Part shown: piece after piece, positions 1-13,500 of the stretch
Position numbering within the stretch: position 1 is the stretch's first letter
Layout: each line of letters begins with the position of its first letter
DNA from: Amphibalanus amphitrite
Lineage: Eukaryota > Arthropoda > Thecostraca > Balanomorpha > Balanidae
Direction: 5' to 3'
Assembly (NCBI RefSeq): GCF_019059575.1
Contig: NW_024882036.1
Span: 1 to 64,000, forward strand
DNA length: 64,000 bases
Notes under the pieces: generated by a model
Database searches by the model: none
What the model was told of the DNA's origin: nothing
The model's input: the letters and a program-made list of their open reading frames with translations, nothing else
Position numbers and translations under genes: made by a program

Positions 1-3000
1 AGCAGTAGCATTCGAAAAAAATCCGAGGTCAAGGTCAGAGGTCAAGGTCAAGGTCACTTAACGTTAATTTTACGTTAATTTTAGTCCCCGTACCCTGTAG
101 AATCTTGTTTATGGTCCGATTGAAATTTCGGCCACCACTGTGTTCGTCTCATCGAGAAGCAGTAGCACATTCGAAAAAATCCGAGGTCAAGGTCATAGGT
201 CAAGGTCAAGGTCACTTTAAACGTAATTTTAGTCCCCGTACCCTGTAGAATCTTTGTTTATGGTCCGATTTGAAAATTCGGCCACCACTGTGTCGTCTCA
301 TCGAGAAGCAGTAGCACATTCGAAAAATCCGAGGTCAAGGTCATAGGTCAAGGTCAAGGTCACTTTAAACGTTAATTTTAGTCCCCGTACCCTGTAGAAT
401 CTTTGTTTATGGTCCGATTTGAAAATTTCGGCCACCACTGTGTTCGTCATCGAGAAGCAGTAGCACATTCGAAAAATCCGAGGTCAAGGTCATAGGTCAA
501 GGTCAAGGTCACTTTAAACGTTAATTTTAGTCCCCGTACCCTGTAGAATCTTTGTTTATGGTCCGATTTGAAAATTTCGGCCACCACTGTGTTCGTCTCA
601 TCGAGAAGCAGTAGCACATTCAAAAAAATCCGAGGTCAAGGTCAGAGGTCAAGGTCAAGGTCACTTTAAACGTTAATTTTAGTCCCCGTACCCTATAAAA
701 TCTTCATTTTTGGAGCTATCGGAAAATTCGGCCACCACTGTGTTCGTCTCATCGAGAAGCAGTAGCACATTCGAGAAAAATCCGAGGTCAAGGTCATAGG
801 TCAAGGTCAAGGTCACTTTAAACGTTAATTTTAGTCCCCGTACCCTGTAGAATCTTTGTTTATGGTCCGATTTGAAAATTTCGGCCACCACTGTGTTCGT
901 CTCATCGAGAAGCGTAGCACATTCAAAAAAATCCGAGGTCAAGGTCAGAGGTCAAGGTCAAGGTCACTTTAAACGTTAATTTTAGTCCCCGTACCCTATA
1001 AATCTTCATTTTTGGAGCTATCGGAAAATTTCGGCCACCACTGTGTTCGTCTCATCGAAGCAGTAGCACATTCGAGAAAATCCGAGGTCAAGGTCTAGGT
1101 CAAGGTCAAGGTCACTTTAACGTTAATTTTAGTCCCCGTACCCTGTAATCTTTGTTTATGGTCCGATTTGAAAATTTCGGCACCCCTGTGTTCGTCTCAT
1201 CGAGAAGCAGTAGCACATTCGAAAAAATCCGAGGTCAAGGTCATAGGTCAAGGTCAGGTCACTTTAAACGTTAATTTTAGTCCCCGTACCCTGTAGAATC
1301 TTTGTTTATGGTCCGATTTGAAAATTTCGGCCACCACTGTGTTCGTCTCATCGAGAAGCAGTAGCACATTTGAAAAAATCCGAGGTCAAGGTCATAGGTC
1401 AAGGTCAAGGTCACTTTAAACGTTAATTTTAGTCCCCGTACCCTGAATCTTTGTTTATGGTCCGATTTGAAAATTTCGGCCACCACTGTGTTCGTCTCAT
1501 CGAGAAGCAGTAGCACATTCGAAAAAATCCGAGGTCAAGGTCATAGGTCAAGGTCAAGGTCACTTTAAAACGTTAATTTAGTCCCCGTACCCTGTAGAAT
1601 CTTTGTTATGGTCCGATTTGAAAATTTCGGCCACCACTGTGTTCGTCTCATCGAGAAGCAGTAGCACATTCGAAAAAATCCGAGGTCAAGGTCATAGGTC
1701 AAGGTCAAGGTCACTTTAAACGTTAATTTTAGTCCCCGTACCCTGTAGAATCTTTGTTTATGGTCCGATTTGAAAATTTCGGCCACCACTGTGTTCGTCT
1801 CATCGAGAAGCAGTAGCACATTCGAAAAAATCCGAGGTCAAGGTCATAGGTCAAGGTCAAGGTCACTTTAAACGTTAATTTTAGTCCCCGTACCCTGTAG
1901 AATCTTTGTTATGGTCCGATTTGAAAATTTCGGCCACCACTGTGTTCATCTCATCGAGAAGCAGTAGCACATTCGAAAAAATCCTAGGTCAAGGTCATAG
2001 GTCAAGGTCAAGGTCACTTTAAACGTTAATTTTAGTCCCCGTACCCTGTAGAATCTTTGTTTATGGTCCGATTTGAAAATTTCGGCCACCACTGTGTTCG
2101 TCTCATCGAGAAGCAGTAGCACATTCGAAAAAATCCGAGGTCAAGGTCATAGGTCAAGGTCAAGGTCACTTTAAACGTTAATTTTAGTCCCCGTACCCTG
2201 TAGAATCTTTGTTTATGGTCCGATTTAAAAATTTTGGCCACCACTGTGTTCGTCTCATCGAGAAGCAGTAGCACATTCGAAAAAATCCGAGGTCAAGGTC
2301 ATAGGTCAAGGTCAAGGTCACTTTAAACGTTAATTTTAGTCCCCGTACCCTGTAGAATCTTTGTTTATGGTCCGATTTAAAAATTTTGGCCACCACTGTG
2401 TTCGTCTCATCGAGAAGCAGTAGCACATTCGAAAAAATCCGAGGTCAAGGTCATAGGTCAAGGTCAAGGTCACTTTAAACGTTATTTTTAGTCCCCGTAC
2501 CCTGTAGAATCTTTGTTTATGGTCCGATTTAAAAATTTTGGCCACCACTGTGTTCGTCGCATCGAGAAGCAGTAGCACATTCGAAAAAATCCGAGGTCAA
2601 GGTCATAGGTCAAGGTCAAGGTCACTTTAAACGTTAATTTTAGTCCCCGTACCCTGTAGAATCTTTGTTTATGGTCTGATTTGAAAATTTCGGCCACCAC
2701 TGTGTTCGTCTGATCGAGAAGCAGTAGCACATTGGAAAAAATCCGAGGTCAAGGTCATAGGTCAAGGTCAAGGTCACTTTAAACGTTAATTTTAGTCCCC
2801 GTACCCTATAAAATCTTCATTTTTGGAGCTATCGGAAAATTTCGGCCACCACTGTGTTCGTCTCATCGAGAAGCAGTAGCACATTCGAAAAAATCCGAGG
2901 TCAAGGTCATAGGTCAAGGTCAAGGTCACTTTAAACGTTAATTTTAGTCCCCGTACCCTGTAGAATCTTTGTTTATGGTCCGATTTGAAAATTTCGGCCA

Positions 3001-3244
3001 CCACTGTGTTCGTCTCATCGAGAAGCAGTAGCACATTCGAAAAAATCCGAGGTCAAGGTCATAGGTCAAGGTCAAGGTCACTTTAAACGTTAATTTTAGT
3101 CCCCGTACCCTGTAGAATCTTTGTTTATGGTCCGATTTGAAAATTTCGGCCACCACTGTGTTCGTCTCATCGAGAAGCAGTAGCACATTCGAAAAAATCC
3201 GAGGTCAAGGTCATAGGTCAAGGTCAAGGTCACTTTAAACGTTA

Positions 3245-3395
3245 AAATTCGGATTCAAATTCGAGTAATGATTTCGCTCAAAATTGGCATACAGATAGCC
3301 CATGGCACGCTGAGTTCGAAAATGGTGACCTTTTTTTCCTAGGTCAAACCGTTTGACCTTGAGAGGTCAAAATACTGCGTACACTGTAGAATCTT
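3245..3395 (-). repeat. Non-satellite block inside left array, copy 1
   Basis: A ~150-bp block interrupts the satellite. It contains GGATTCAAATTCGAGTAATG, CATACAGATAGCCCATGGCA and an everted pair of half-sites, TGACCT-TGAG-AGGTCA. The same block recurs at ~4877-5015 in this array, in part at 7525-7583, and at the far end of the right array (16053-16185). The two left-array copies are 1633 bp apart and are followed by the same order of unit variants, so they mark a ~1.63 kb higher-order repeat. Confidence 0.9.
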
Positions 3396-4876
3396 TGTTT
3401 ATGGTCCGATTTGAAAAATTCGACCACCAGTGTGTTTGTCCCATCGAGAAGCAGTAGCACATTTAAAAAAATCCGAGGTCAAGGTCATAGGTCAAGGTCA
3501 AGGTCACTTTAAAAATCGCCGTACCCTATAAAATCTTCATTTTTGGAGCTATCGAAAAATTTCGGCCACCACTGTGTTCGTCTCATCGAGAAGCAGTAGC
3601 ACATTCGAAAAAATCCGAGGTCAAGGTCATAGGTCAAGGTCAAGGTCACTTTAAACGTTAATTTTAGTCCCCGTACCCTGTAGAATCTTTGTTTATGGTC
3701 CGATTTGAAAATTTCGGCCACCACTGTGTTCGTCTCATCGAGAAGCAGTAGCACATTTGAAAAAATCCGAGGTCAAGGTCATAGGTCAAGGTCAAGGTCA
3801 CTTTAAACGTTAATTTTAGTCCCCGTACCCTGTAGAATCTTTGTTTATGGTCCGATTTGAAAATTTCGGCCACCACTGTGTTCGTCTCATCGAGAAGCAG
3901 TAGCACATTCGAAAAAATCCGAGGTCAAGGTCATAGGTCAAGGTCAAGGTCACTTTAAACGTTAATTTTAGTCCCCGTACCCTGTAGAATCTTTGTTTAT
4001 GGTCCGATTTGAAAATTTCGGCCACCACTGTGTTCGTCTCATCGAGAAGCAGTAGCACATTCGAAAAAATCCGAGGTCAAGGTCATAGGTCAAGGTCAAG
4101 GTCACTTTAAACGTTAATTTTAGTCCCCGTACCCTGTAGAATCTTTGTTTATGGTCCGATTTAAAAATTTTTGCCACCACTGTGTTCGTTGCATCGAGAA
4201 GCAGTAGCACATTCGAAAAAATCCGAGGTCAAGGTCATAGGTCAAGGTCAAGGTCACTTTAAACGTTAATTTTAGTCCCCGTACCCTGTAGAATCTTTGT
4301 TTATGGTCCGATTTGAAAATTTCGGCCACCACTGTGTTCGTCTGATCGAGAAGCAGTAGCACATTCGAAAAAATCCGAGGTCAAGGTCATAGGTCAAGGT
4401 CAAGGTCACTTTAAACGTTAATTTTAGTCCCCGTACCCTATAAAATCTTCATTTTTGGAGCTATCGGAAAATTTCGGCCACCACTGTGTTCGTCTCATCG
4501 AGAAGCAGTAGCACATTCGAAAAAATCCGAGGTCAAGGTCATAGGTCAAGGTCAAGGTCACTTTAAACGTTAATTTTAGTCCCCGTACCCTGTAGAATCT
4601 TTGTTTATGGTCCGATTTGAAAATTTCGGCCACCACTGTGTTCGTCTCATCGAGAAGCAGTAGCACATTCGAAAAAAATCCGAGGTCAAGGTCATAGGTC
4701 AAGGTCAAGGTCACTTTAAACGTTAATTTTAGTCCCCGTACCCTGTAGAATCTTTGTTTATGGTCCGATTTGAAAATTTGGGCCACCACTGTGTTCGTCT
4801 CATCGAGAAGCAGTAGCATATTCGAAAAAATCCGAGGTCAAGGTCATAGGTCAAGGTCAAGGTCACTTTAAACGTT

Positions 4877-5015
4877 AAAATTCGGATTCAAATTCGAGTA
4901 ATGATTTCGCTCAAAATTGGCATACAGATAGCCCATGGCACGCTGAGTTCGAAAATGGTGACCTTTTTTTCCTAGGTCAAACCGTTTGACCTTGAGAGGT
5001 CAAAATACTGCGTAC
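4877..5015 (-). repeat. Non-satellite block inside left array, copy 2
   Basis: Second copy of the block seen at 3245-3395, nearly identical, 1633 bp downstream. The flanking satellite units, including the unit with the short AAAATCGCCGTACCC junction, are repeated too, so the duplication covers the block and about ten satellite units together. Confidence 0.9.
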
Positions 5016-6771
5016 CCTGTAGAATCTTTGTTTATGGTCCGATTTGAAAAATTCGACCACCAGTGTGTTCGTCCCATCGAGAAGCAGTAGCACATTTAAA
5101 AAAATCCGAGGTCAAGGTCATAGGTCAAGGTCAAGGTCACTTTAAAAATCGCCGTACCCTATAAAATCTTCATTTTTGGAGCTATCGAAAAATTGCGGCC
5201 ACCACTGTGTTCGTCTCATCGAGAAGCAGTAGCACATTCGAAAAAATCCGAGGTCAAGGTCATAGGTCAAGGTCAAGGTCACTTTAAACGTTAATTTTAG
5301 TCCCCGTACCCTGTAGAATCTTTGTTTATGGTCCGATTTGAAAATTTCGGCCACCACTGTGTTCGTCTCATCGAGAAGCAGTAGCACATTTGAAAAAATC
5401 CGAGGTCAAGGTCATAGGTCAAGGTCAAGGTCACTTTAAACGTTAATTTTAGTCCCCGTACCCTGTAGAATCTTTGTTTATGGTCCGATTTGAAAATTTC
5501 GGCCACCACTGTGTTCGTCTCATCGAGAAGCAGTAGCACATTCGAAAAAATCCGAGGTCAAGGTCATAGGTCAAGGTCAAGGTCACTTTAAACGTTAATT
5601 TTAGTCCCCGTACCCTGTAGAATCTTTGTTTATGGTCCGATTTAAAAATTTTTGCCACCACTGTGTTCGTCGCATCGAGAAGCAGTAGCACATTCGAAAA
5701 AATCCGAGGTCAAGGTCATAGGTCAAGGTCAAGGTCACTTTAAACGTTAATTTTAGTCCCCGTACCCTGTAGAATCTTTGTTTATGGTCCGATTTGAAAA
5801 TTTCGGCCACCACTGTGTTCGTCTGATCGAGAAGCAGTAGCACATTCGAAAAAATCCGAGGTCAAGGTCATAGGTCAAGGTCAAGGTCACTTTAAACGTT
5901 AATTTTAGTCCCCGTACCCTGTAGAATCTTTGTTTATGGTCCGATTTGAAAATTTCGGCCACCACTGTGTTCGTCTCATCGAGAAGCAGTAGCACATTCG
6001 AAAAAATCCGAGGTCAAGGTCATAGGTCAAGGTCAAGGTCACTTTAAACGTTAATTTTAGTCCCCGTACCCTGTAGAATCTTTGTTTATGGTCCGATTTG
6101 AAAATTTCGGCCACCACTGTGTTCGTCTCATCGAGAAGCAGTAGCACAATCGAAAAAATCCGAGGTCAAGGTCCTATGTCAAGGTCAAGGTCACTTTAAA
6201 CGTTAATTTTAGTCCCCGTACCCTGTAGAATCTTTGTTTATGGTCCGATTTGAAAATTTCGGCCACCACTGTGTTCGTCTCATCGAGAAGCAGTAGCACA
6301 TTCAAAAAAAATCCGAGGTCAAGGTCAGAGGTCAAGGTCAAGGTCACTTTAAACGTTAATTTTAGTCCCTACCCTATAAAATCTTCATTTTTGGAGCTAT
6401 CGGAAAATTTCGGCCACCACTGTGTTCGTCTCATCGAGAAGCAGTAGCACATTCGAAAAAAATCCGAGGTCAAGGTCATAGGTCAAGGTCAAGGTCACTT
6501 TAAACGTTAATTTTAGTCCCCGTACCCTGTAGAATCTTTGTTTATGGTCCGATTTGAAAATTTCGGCCACCACTGTGTTCGTCTCATCGAGAAGCAGTAG
6601 CACATTTGAAAAAAATCCGAGGTCAAGGTCATAGGTCAAGGTCAAGGTCACTTTAAACGTTAATTTTAGTCCCCGTACCCTATAAAATCTTCATTTTTGG
6701 AGCTATCGAAAAATTTCGGCCACCACTGTGTTCGTCTCATCGAGAAGCAGTAGCACATTCAAAAAAATCCT

Positions 6772-7583
6772 AATCTTCTGTATTTAGGTGCTAGTTAAAA
6801 CCATATATACGATCTTTGTTTTCATAAGGTTAAAAGTATCCGTGAAAAACGCACGTGAAATTTCGATTATCAATTTAGACAATTAGACCCACATGCCATG
6901 CATAGCGTTACGATGTCAGCGATGCTTAACGTCAGCAGGCGTCGCCGCATCTCCTGTACCGTTCTGCCGACAAACTGCTTCTGGTTGCCGCTGTTGCTCG
7001 GAATCTTCAGGGGCGCTCCGGTACAAAAGGCTTTATTTAAATTCCTTTCGCTTTTATTCATCAAAGAACGTGGCCATCCAAACGCTCGCAGCCTATGTCA
7101 CAAAGCCGCGGTAATGGACCCGGTGAGGGGCCGGGGCCGCTCCGAGCTCGTTGGCAGGCTGCACCAATGGCAGACACAACCCCCTCCCGTCGCGACACGC
7201 TGGGAATAAATGTGCTATACAAACTCTTAAGGCACTCATTACGCCGCTATAGACACATGCGCTCCCCCTGTACTCGGACCACTCGAAATCGAGAGCCCGC
7301 ACATAAAGCAGCTGGGTTGGCGGACCACACTAATCGGCCAGCGATCACCAACTGAGCTCACCTTCTGTCCAAACTCAGCACGCAAGGTAATGCTAGCAAG
7401 ACTCCGTGTCAGCACTTCATACCTTTGTTTAGCCTTTCCGGGTCACTCAATGTTAATTCTGTCCAAAAATGCATGGGCATGCGCGCGCCCGTGCTGCCAT
7501 CTCTGGGCAGGACGGGAAAGCCGCGGTTCACCGGCTATCTGTATGCCAATTTTGAGCGAAATCGTTACTCGAATTTGAATCCG
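6772..7583. other. Spacer between the inverted satellite arrays
   Basis: About 810 bp of non-satellite DNA. The first ~120 bp are AT-rich. Positions ~6900-7500 are GC-rich, with short open frames on both strands and no protein I recognise. The last ~60 bp (7525-7583) are the array-edge block also found at 16115-16180, and lead directly into the right array. I see no terminal repeats, tRNA fold or gene that can be supported here. Confidence 0.7.
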
Positions 7584-10500
7584 AATTTTAACGTTTAAAG
7601 TGACCTTGACCTTGACCTATGACCTTGACCTCGGATTTTTTTGAATGTGCTACTGCTTCTCGATGAGACGAACACAGTGGTGGCCGAAATTTTCCGATAG
7701 CTCCAAAAATGAAGATTTTATAGGGTACGGGGACTAAAATTAACGTTTAAAGTGACCTTGACCTTGACCTATGACCTTGACCTCGGATTTTTTCGAATGT
7801 GCTACTGCTTCTCGATCAGACGAACACAGTGGTGGCCGAAATTTTCAAATCGGACCATAAACAAAGATTCTACAGGGTACGGGGACTAAAATTAACGTTT
7901 AAAGTGACCTTGACCTTGACCTATGACCTTGACCTCGGATTTTTTCGAATGTGCTACTGCTTCTCGATGAGACGAACACAGTGGTGGCCGAAATTTTCAA
8001 ATCGGACCATAAACAAAGATTCTACAGGGTACGGGGACTAAAATTAACGTTTAAAGTGACCTTGACCTTGACCTATGACCTTGACCTCGGATTTTTCAAA
8101 TGTGCTACTGCTTCTCGATGAGACGAACACAGTGGTGGCCCAAAATTTTTAAATCGGACCATAACAAAGATTCTACAGGGTACGGGGACTAAAATTAACG
8201 TTTAAAGTGAACCTTGACCTTGACCTATGACCTTGACCTCGGATTTTTTCGAATGTGCTACTGCTTCTCGATGAGACGAACACAGTGGTGGCCGAATTTT
8301 CAAATCGGACCATAAACAAATATTCTACAGGGTACGGGGATAAAATTAACGTTAAAGTGACCCTTGACCTTGACCTAGCCTGACCTCGGATTTTTTCGAA
8401 TGTGCACTGCTTCTCGATGAGACGAACACAGTGGTGGCCGACATTTTCCGATAGCTCCAAAATGGAAGATTTTATAGGGTACGGGGACTAAAATTAACGT
8501 TTAAAGTGACCTTGACCTTGACCTATGACCTTGACCTCGGATTTTTTCGAATGTGCTACTGCTTCTCGATGAGACGAACACAGTGGTGGCCGAAATTTCC
8601 GATAGCTCCAAAAATGAAGATTTTATAGGTACGGGGACTAAAATTAACGTTTTAAAGTGACCTGACCTTGACCTATGACCTTGACCTCGGATTTTTTCAA
8701 ATGTGCTACTGATTCTCGATCAGACGAACACAGTGGTGGCCGAAATTTTCAAATCGGACCATAAACAAAGATTCTACAGGGTACGGGGACTAAAATTAAC
8801 GTTTAAAGTGACCTTGACCTTGACCTAGACCTTGACCTCGGATTTTTTCGAATGTGCTACTGCTTCTCGATGAGACGAACACAGTGGTGGCCAAAATTTT
8901 TAAATCGGACCATAACAAAGATTCTACAGGTACGGGGACTAAAATTAACGTTTTAAAGTGACCTTGACCTTGACCTATGACCTTGACCTCGGATTTTTTC
9001 AAATGTGCTACTGCTTCTCGATGAGACGAACACAGTGGTGGCCGAAATTTCAAATCGGACCATAACAAAGATTCTACAGGGTACGGGGACTAAAATTAAC
9101 GTTTAAAGTGACCTTGACCTTGACCATGACCTTGACCTCGGATTTTTTCGAATGTGCTACTGCTTCTCGATGAGACGAACACAGTGGTGGCCAAATTTTA
9201 AATCGGACCATAAACAAGATTCTACAGGGTACGGGACTAAAATTAAGTTTTAAAGTGACCTTGACCTGACCTATGACCTTGACTCGGATTTTTTCAAATG
9301 TGCTACTGCTCTCGATGAACGAACACAGTGGTGGCCGAAATTTTCAAATCGGACCATAAACAAAGATCTACAGGGACGGGGACTAAAATTAACGTTTAAA
9401 GTGACCTTGACCTTGACCTATGACCTTGACCTCGGATTTTTTCGAATGTCTACTGCTTCTCGATGAGACGAAAACAGTGGGCCGAAATTTTCAAATCGGA
9501 CCATAAACAAAGATTCTACAGGGTACGGGGACTAAAAATAACGTTTAAAGTGACTTGACCTTGACCTATGACCTTGACCTCGGATTTTTTCGAATGTGCT
9601 ACTGCTCTCGATGCGACGAACACAGTGGTGGCCAAATTTTTAAATCGGACCATAAACAAAGATTCTACAGGGTAGGGGACTCTAAAATTAACGTTTAAAG
9701 TGACCTGACCTTGACCTATGACCTTGACTCGGATTTTTTCGAATGTGCTACTGCTTCTCGATGAGACGAACACAGTGGTGGCCGAAATTTTCAAATCGGA
9801 CCATAAACAAAGATTCTACAGGGTACGGGGACTAAAAATTAACGTTTAAAGTGACCTTGACCTTGACCTATGCCTTGACCTCGGATTTTTTCGAATGTGC
9901 TACTGCTTCTCGATGAGACGAACACAGTGGTGGCCGAAATTTTCGATAGCTCCAAATGAAGATTTATAGGGTACGGGGACTAAAATAACGTTAAAGTGAC
10001 CTTGACCTTGACCTATGACCTTGACCTCGGATTTTTTCGAATGTGTGCTACTGCTTCTCGATCAGACGAACACAGTGGTGGCCGAAATTTTCAAATCGGA
10101 CCATAAACAAAGATTCTACAGGGTACGGGGACTAAAATTAACGTTTAAAGTGACCTTGACCTTGACCTATGACCTTGACCTCGGATTTTTTCGAATGTGC
10201 TACTGCTTCTCGATGAGACGAACACAGTGGTGGCCAAAATTTTTAAATCGGACCATAAACAAAGATTCTACAGGGTACGGGGACTAAAATTAACGTTTAA
10301 AGTGACCTTGACCTTGACCTATGACCTTGACCTCGGATTTTTTCAAATGTGCTACTGCTTCTCGATGAGACGAACACAGTGGTGGCCGAAATTTTCAAAT
10401 CGGACCATAAACAAAGATTTTATAGGGTACGGGGACTAAAATTAACGTTTAAAGTGACCTTGACCTTGACCTATGACCTTGACCTCGGATTTTTTTCGAA

Positions 10501-13500
10501 TGTGCTACTGCTTCTCGATCAGACGAACACAGTGGTGGCCGAAATTTTCAAATCGGACCATAAACAAAGATTCTACAGGGTACGGGGACTAAAATTAACG
10601 TTTTAAAGTGACCTTGACCTTGACCTATGACCTTGACCTCGGATTTTTTCGAATGTGCTACTGCTTCTCGATCAGACGAACACAGTGGTGGCCGAAATTT
10701 TCAAATCGGACCATAAACAAAGATTCTACAGGGTACGGGGACTAAAATTAACGTTTAAAGTGACCTTGACCTTGACCTATGACCTTGACCTCGGATTTTT
10801 TCAAATGTGCTACTGCTTCTCGATGAGACGAACACAGTGGTGGCCAAAATTTTTAAATCGGACCATAAACAAAGATTCTACAGGGTACGGGGACTAAAAT
10901 TAACGTTTAAAGTGACCTTGACCTTGACCTATGACCTTGACCTCGGATTTTTTCGAATGTGCTACTGCTTCTCGATGAGACGAACACAGTGGTGGCCGAA
11001 ATTTTCAAATCGGACCATAAACAAATATTCTACAGGGTACGGGGACTAAAATTAACGTTTAAAGTGACCTTGACCTTGACCTATGACCTTGACCTCGGAT
11101 TTTTTCGAATGTGCTACTGCTTCTCGATGAGACGAACACAGTGGTGGCCGAAATTTTCAAATCGGACCATAAACAAAGATTCTACAGGGTACGGGGACTA
11201 AAATTAACGTTTAAAGTGACCTTGACCTTGACCTATGACCTTGACCTCGGATTTTTTCGAATGTGCTACTGCTTCTCGATGAGACGAACACAGTGGTGGC
11301 CAAAATTTTTAAATCGGACCATAAACAAAGATTCTACAGGGTACGGGGACTAAAATTAACGTTTAAAGTGACCTTGACCTTGACCTATGACCTTGACCTC
11401 GGATTTTTTCAAATGTGCTACTGCTTCTCGATGAGACGAACACAGTGGTGGCCGAAATTTTCAAATCGGACCATAAACAAAGATTCTACAGGGTACGGGG
11501 ACTAAAATTAACGTTTAAAGTGACCTTGACCTTGACCTATGACCTTGACCTCGGATTTTTTCGAATGTGCTACTGCTTCTCGATGAGACGAACACAGTGG
11601 TGGCCGAAATTTTCCGATAGCTCCAAAAATGAAGATTTTATAGGGTACGGGGACTAAAATTAACGTTTAAAGTGACCTTGACCTTGACCTATGACCTTGA
11701 CCTCGGATTTTTTCAAATGTGCTACTGCTTTTCGATCAGACGAACACAGTGGTGGCCGAAATTTTCAAATCGGACCATAAACAAAGATTCTACAGGGTAC
11801 GGGGACTAAATTTAACGTTTAAAGTGACCTTGACCTTGACCTATGACCTTGACCTCGGATTTTTTTCGAATGTGCTACTGCTTCTCGATGAGACGAACAC
11901 AGTGGTGGCCAAAATTTTTAAATCGGAGCATAAACAAAGATTCTACAGGGTACGGGGACTAAAATTAACGTTTAAAGTGACCTTGACCTTGACCTATGAC
12001 CTTGACCTCGGATTTTTTCGAATGTGCTACTGCTTCTCGATGAGACGAACACAGTGGTGGCCAAAATTTTTAAATCGGACCATAAACAAAGATTCTACAG
12101 GGTACGGGGACTAAAATTAACGTTTAAAGTGACCTTGACCTTGACCTATGACCTTGACCTCGGATTTTTTCAAATGTGCTACTGCTTCTCGATGAGACGA
12201 ACACAGTGGTGGCCGAAATTTTCAAATCGGACCATAAACAAAGATTCTACAGGGTACGGGGACTAAAATTAACGTTTAAAGTGACCTTGACCTTGACCTA
12301 TGACCTTGACCTCGGATTTTTTCGAATGTGCTACTGCTTCTCGATGAGACGAACACAGTGGTGGCCGAAATTTTCAAATCGGACCATAAACAAAGATTCT
12401 ACAGGGTACGGGGACTAAAATTAACGTTTAAAGTGACCTTGACCTTGACCTATGACCTTGACCTCGGATTTTTTCGAATGTGCTACTGCTTCTCGATGAG
12501 ACGAACACAGTGGTGGCCAAAATTTTTAAATCGGACCATAAACAAAGATTCTACAGGGTACGGGGACTAAAATTAACGTTTAAAGTGACCTTGACCTTGA
12601 CCTATGACCTTGACCTCGGATTTTTTCAAATGTGCTACTGCTTCTCGATGAGACGAACACAGTGGTGGCCGAAATTTTCAAATCGGACCATAAACAAAGA
12701 TTCTACAGGGTACGGGGACTAAAATTAACGTTTAAAGTGACCTTGACCTTGACCTATGACCTTGACCTCGGATTTTTTCGAATGTGCTACTGCTTCTCGA
12801 TGAGACGAACACAGTGGTGGCCGAAATTTTCCGATAGCTCCAAAAATGAAGATTTTATAGGGTACGGGGACTAAAATTAACGTTTAAAGTGACCTTGACC
12901 TTGACCTATGACCTTGACCTCGGATTTTTTCGAATGTGCTACTGCTTCTCGATCAGACGAACACAGTGGTGGCCGAAATTTTCAAATCGGACCATAAACA
13001 AAGATTCTACAGGGTACGGGGACTAAAATTAACGTTTAAAGTGACCTTGACCTTGACCTATGACCTTGACCTCGGATTTTTTCGAATGTGCTACTGCTTC
13101 TCGATGAGACGAACACAGTGGTGGCCAAAATTTTTAAATCGGACCATAAACAAAGATTCTACAGGGTACGGGGACTAAAATTAACGTTTAAAGTGACCTT
13201 GACCTTGACCTATGACCTTGACCTCGGATTTTTTCAAATGTGCTACTGCTTCTCGATGAGACGAACACAGTGGTGGCCGAAATTTTCAAATCGGACCATA
13301 AACAAAGATTCTACAGGGTACGGGGACTAAAATTAACGTTTAAAGTGACCTTGACCTTGACCTATGACCTTGACCTCGGATTTTTTTCGAATGTGCTACT
13401 GCTTCTCGATGAGACGAACACAGTGGTGGCCAAAATTTTTAAATCGGACCATAAACAAAGATTCTACAGGGTACGGGGACTAAAATTAACGTTTAAAGTG

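Larger units (their letters stand above)
1..6771 (-). repeat. 152-bp satellite array, left arm (minus orientation)
   Basis: About 43 head-to-tail copies of a ~152-bp unit, running off the left window edge. Each unit has an AGGTCA-rich block, then a TTTAAACGTTAATTTTAGTC segment, a GTACCCT box, and the segment ending GTAGCACATTCGAAAAA. Two alternating variants exist. One reads CTGTAGAATCTTTGTTTATG after GTACC, the other CTATAAAATCTTCATTTTTG. The unit length is not a multiple of three, so the repeated ~80-codon open frames in it are by-products and not genes. The array stops abruptly inside a unit at about 6771. Strand is assigned by comparison with the right arm. Confidence 0.97.

Noticed and set aside
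7300..7360. tRNA-like GAGCTCAGTTGGTGATCG on the minus strand in the satellite spacer
   Set aside because: An A-box-like stretch only. No convincing B box or cloverleaf could be found.
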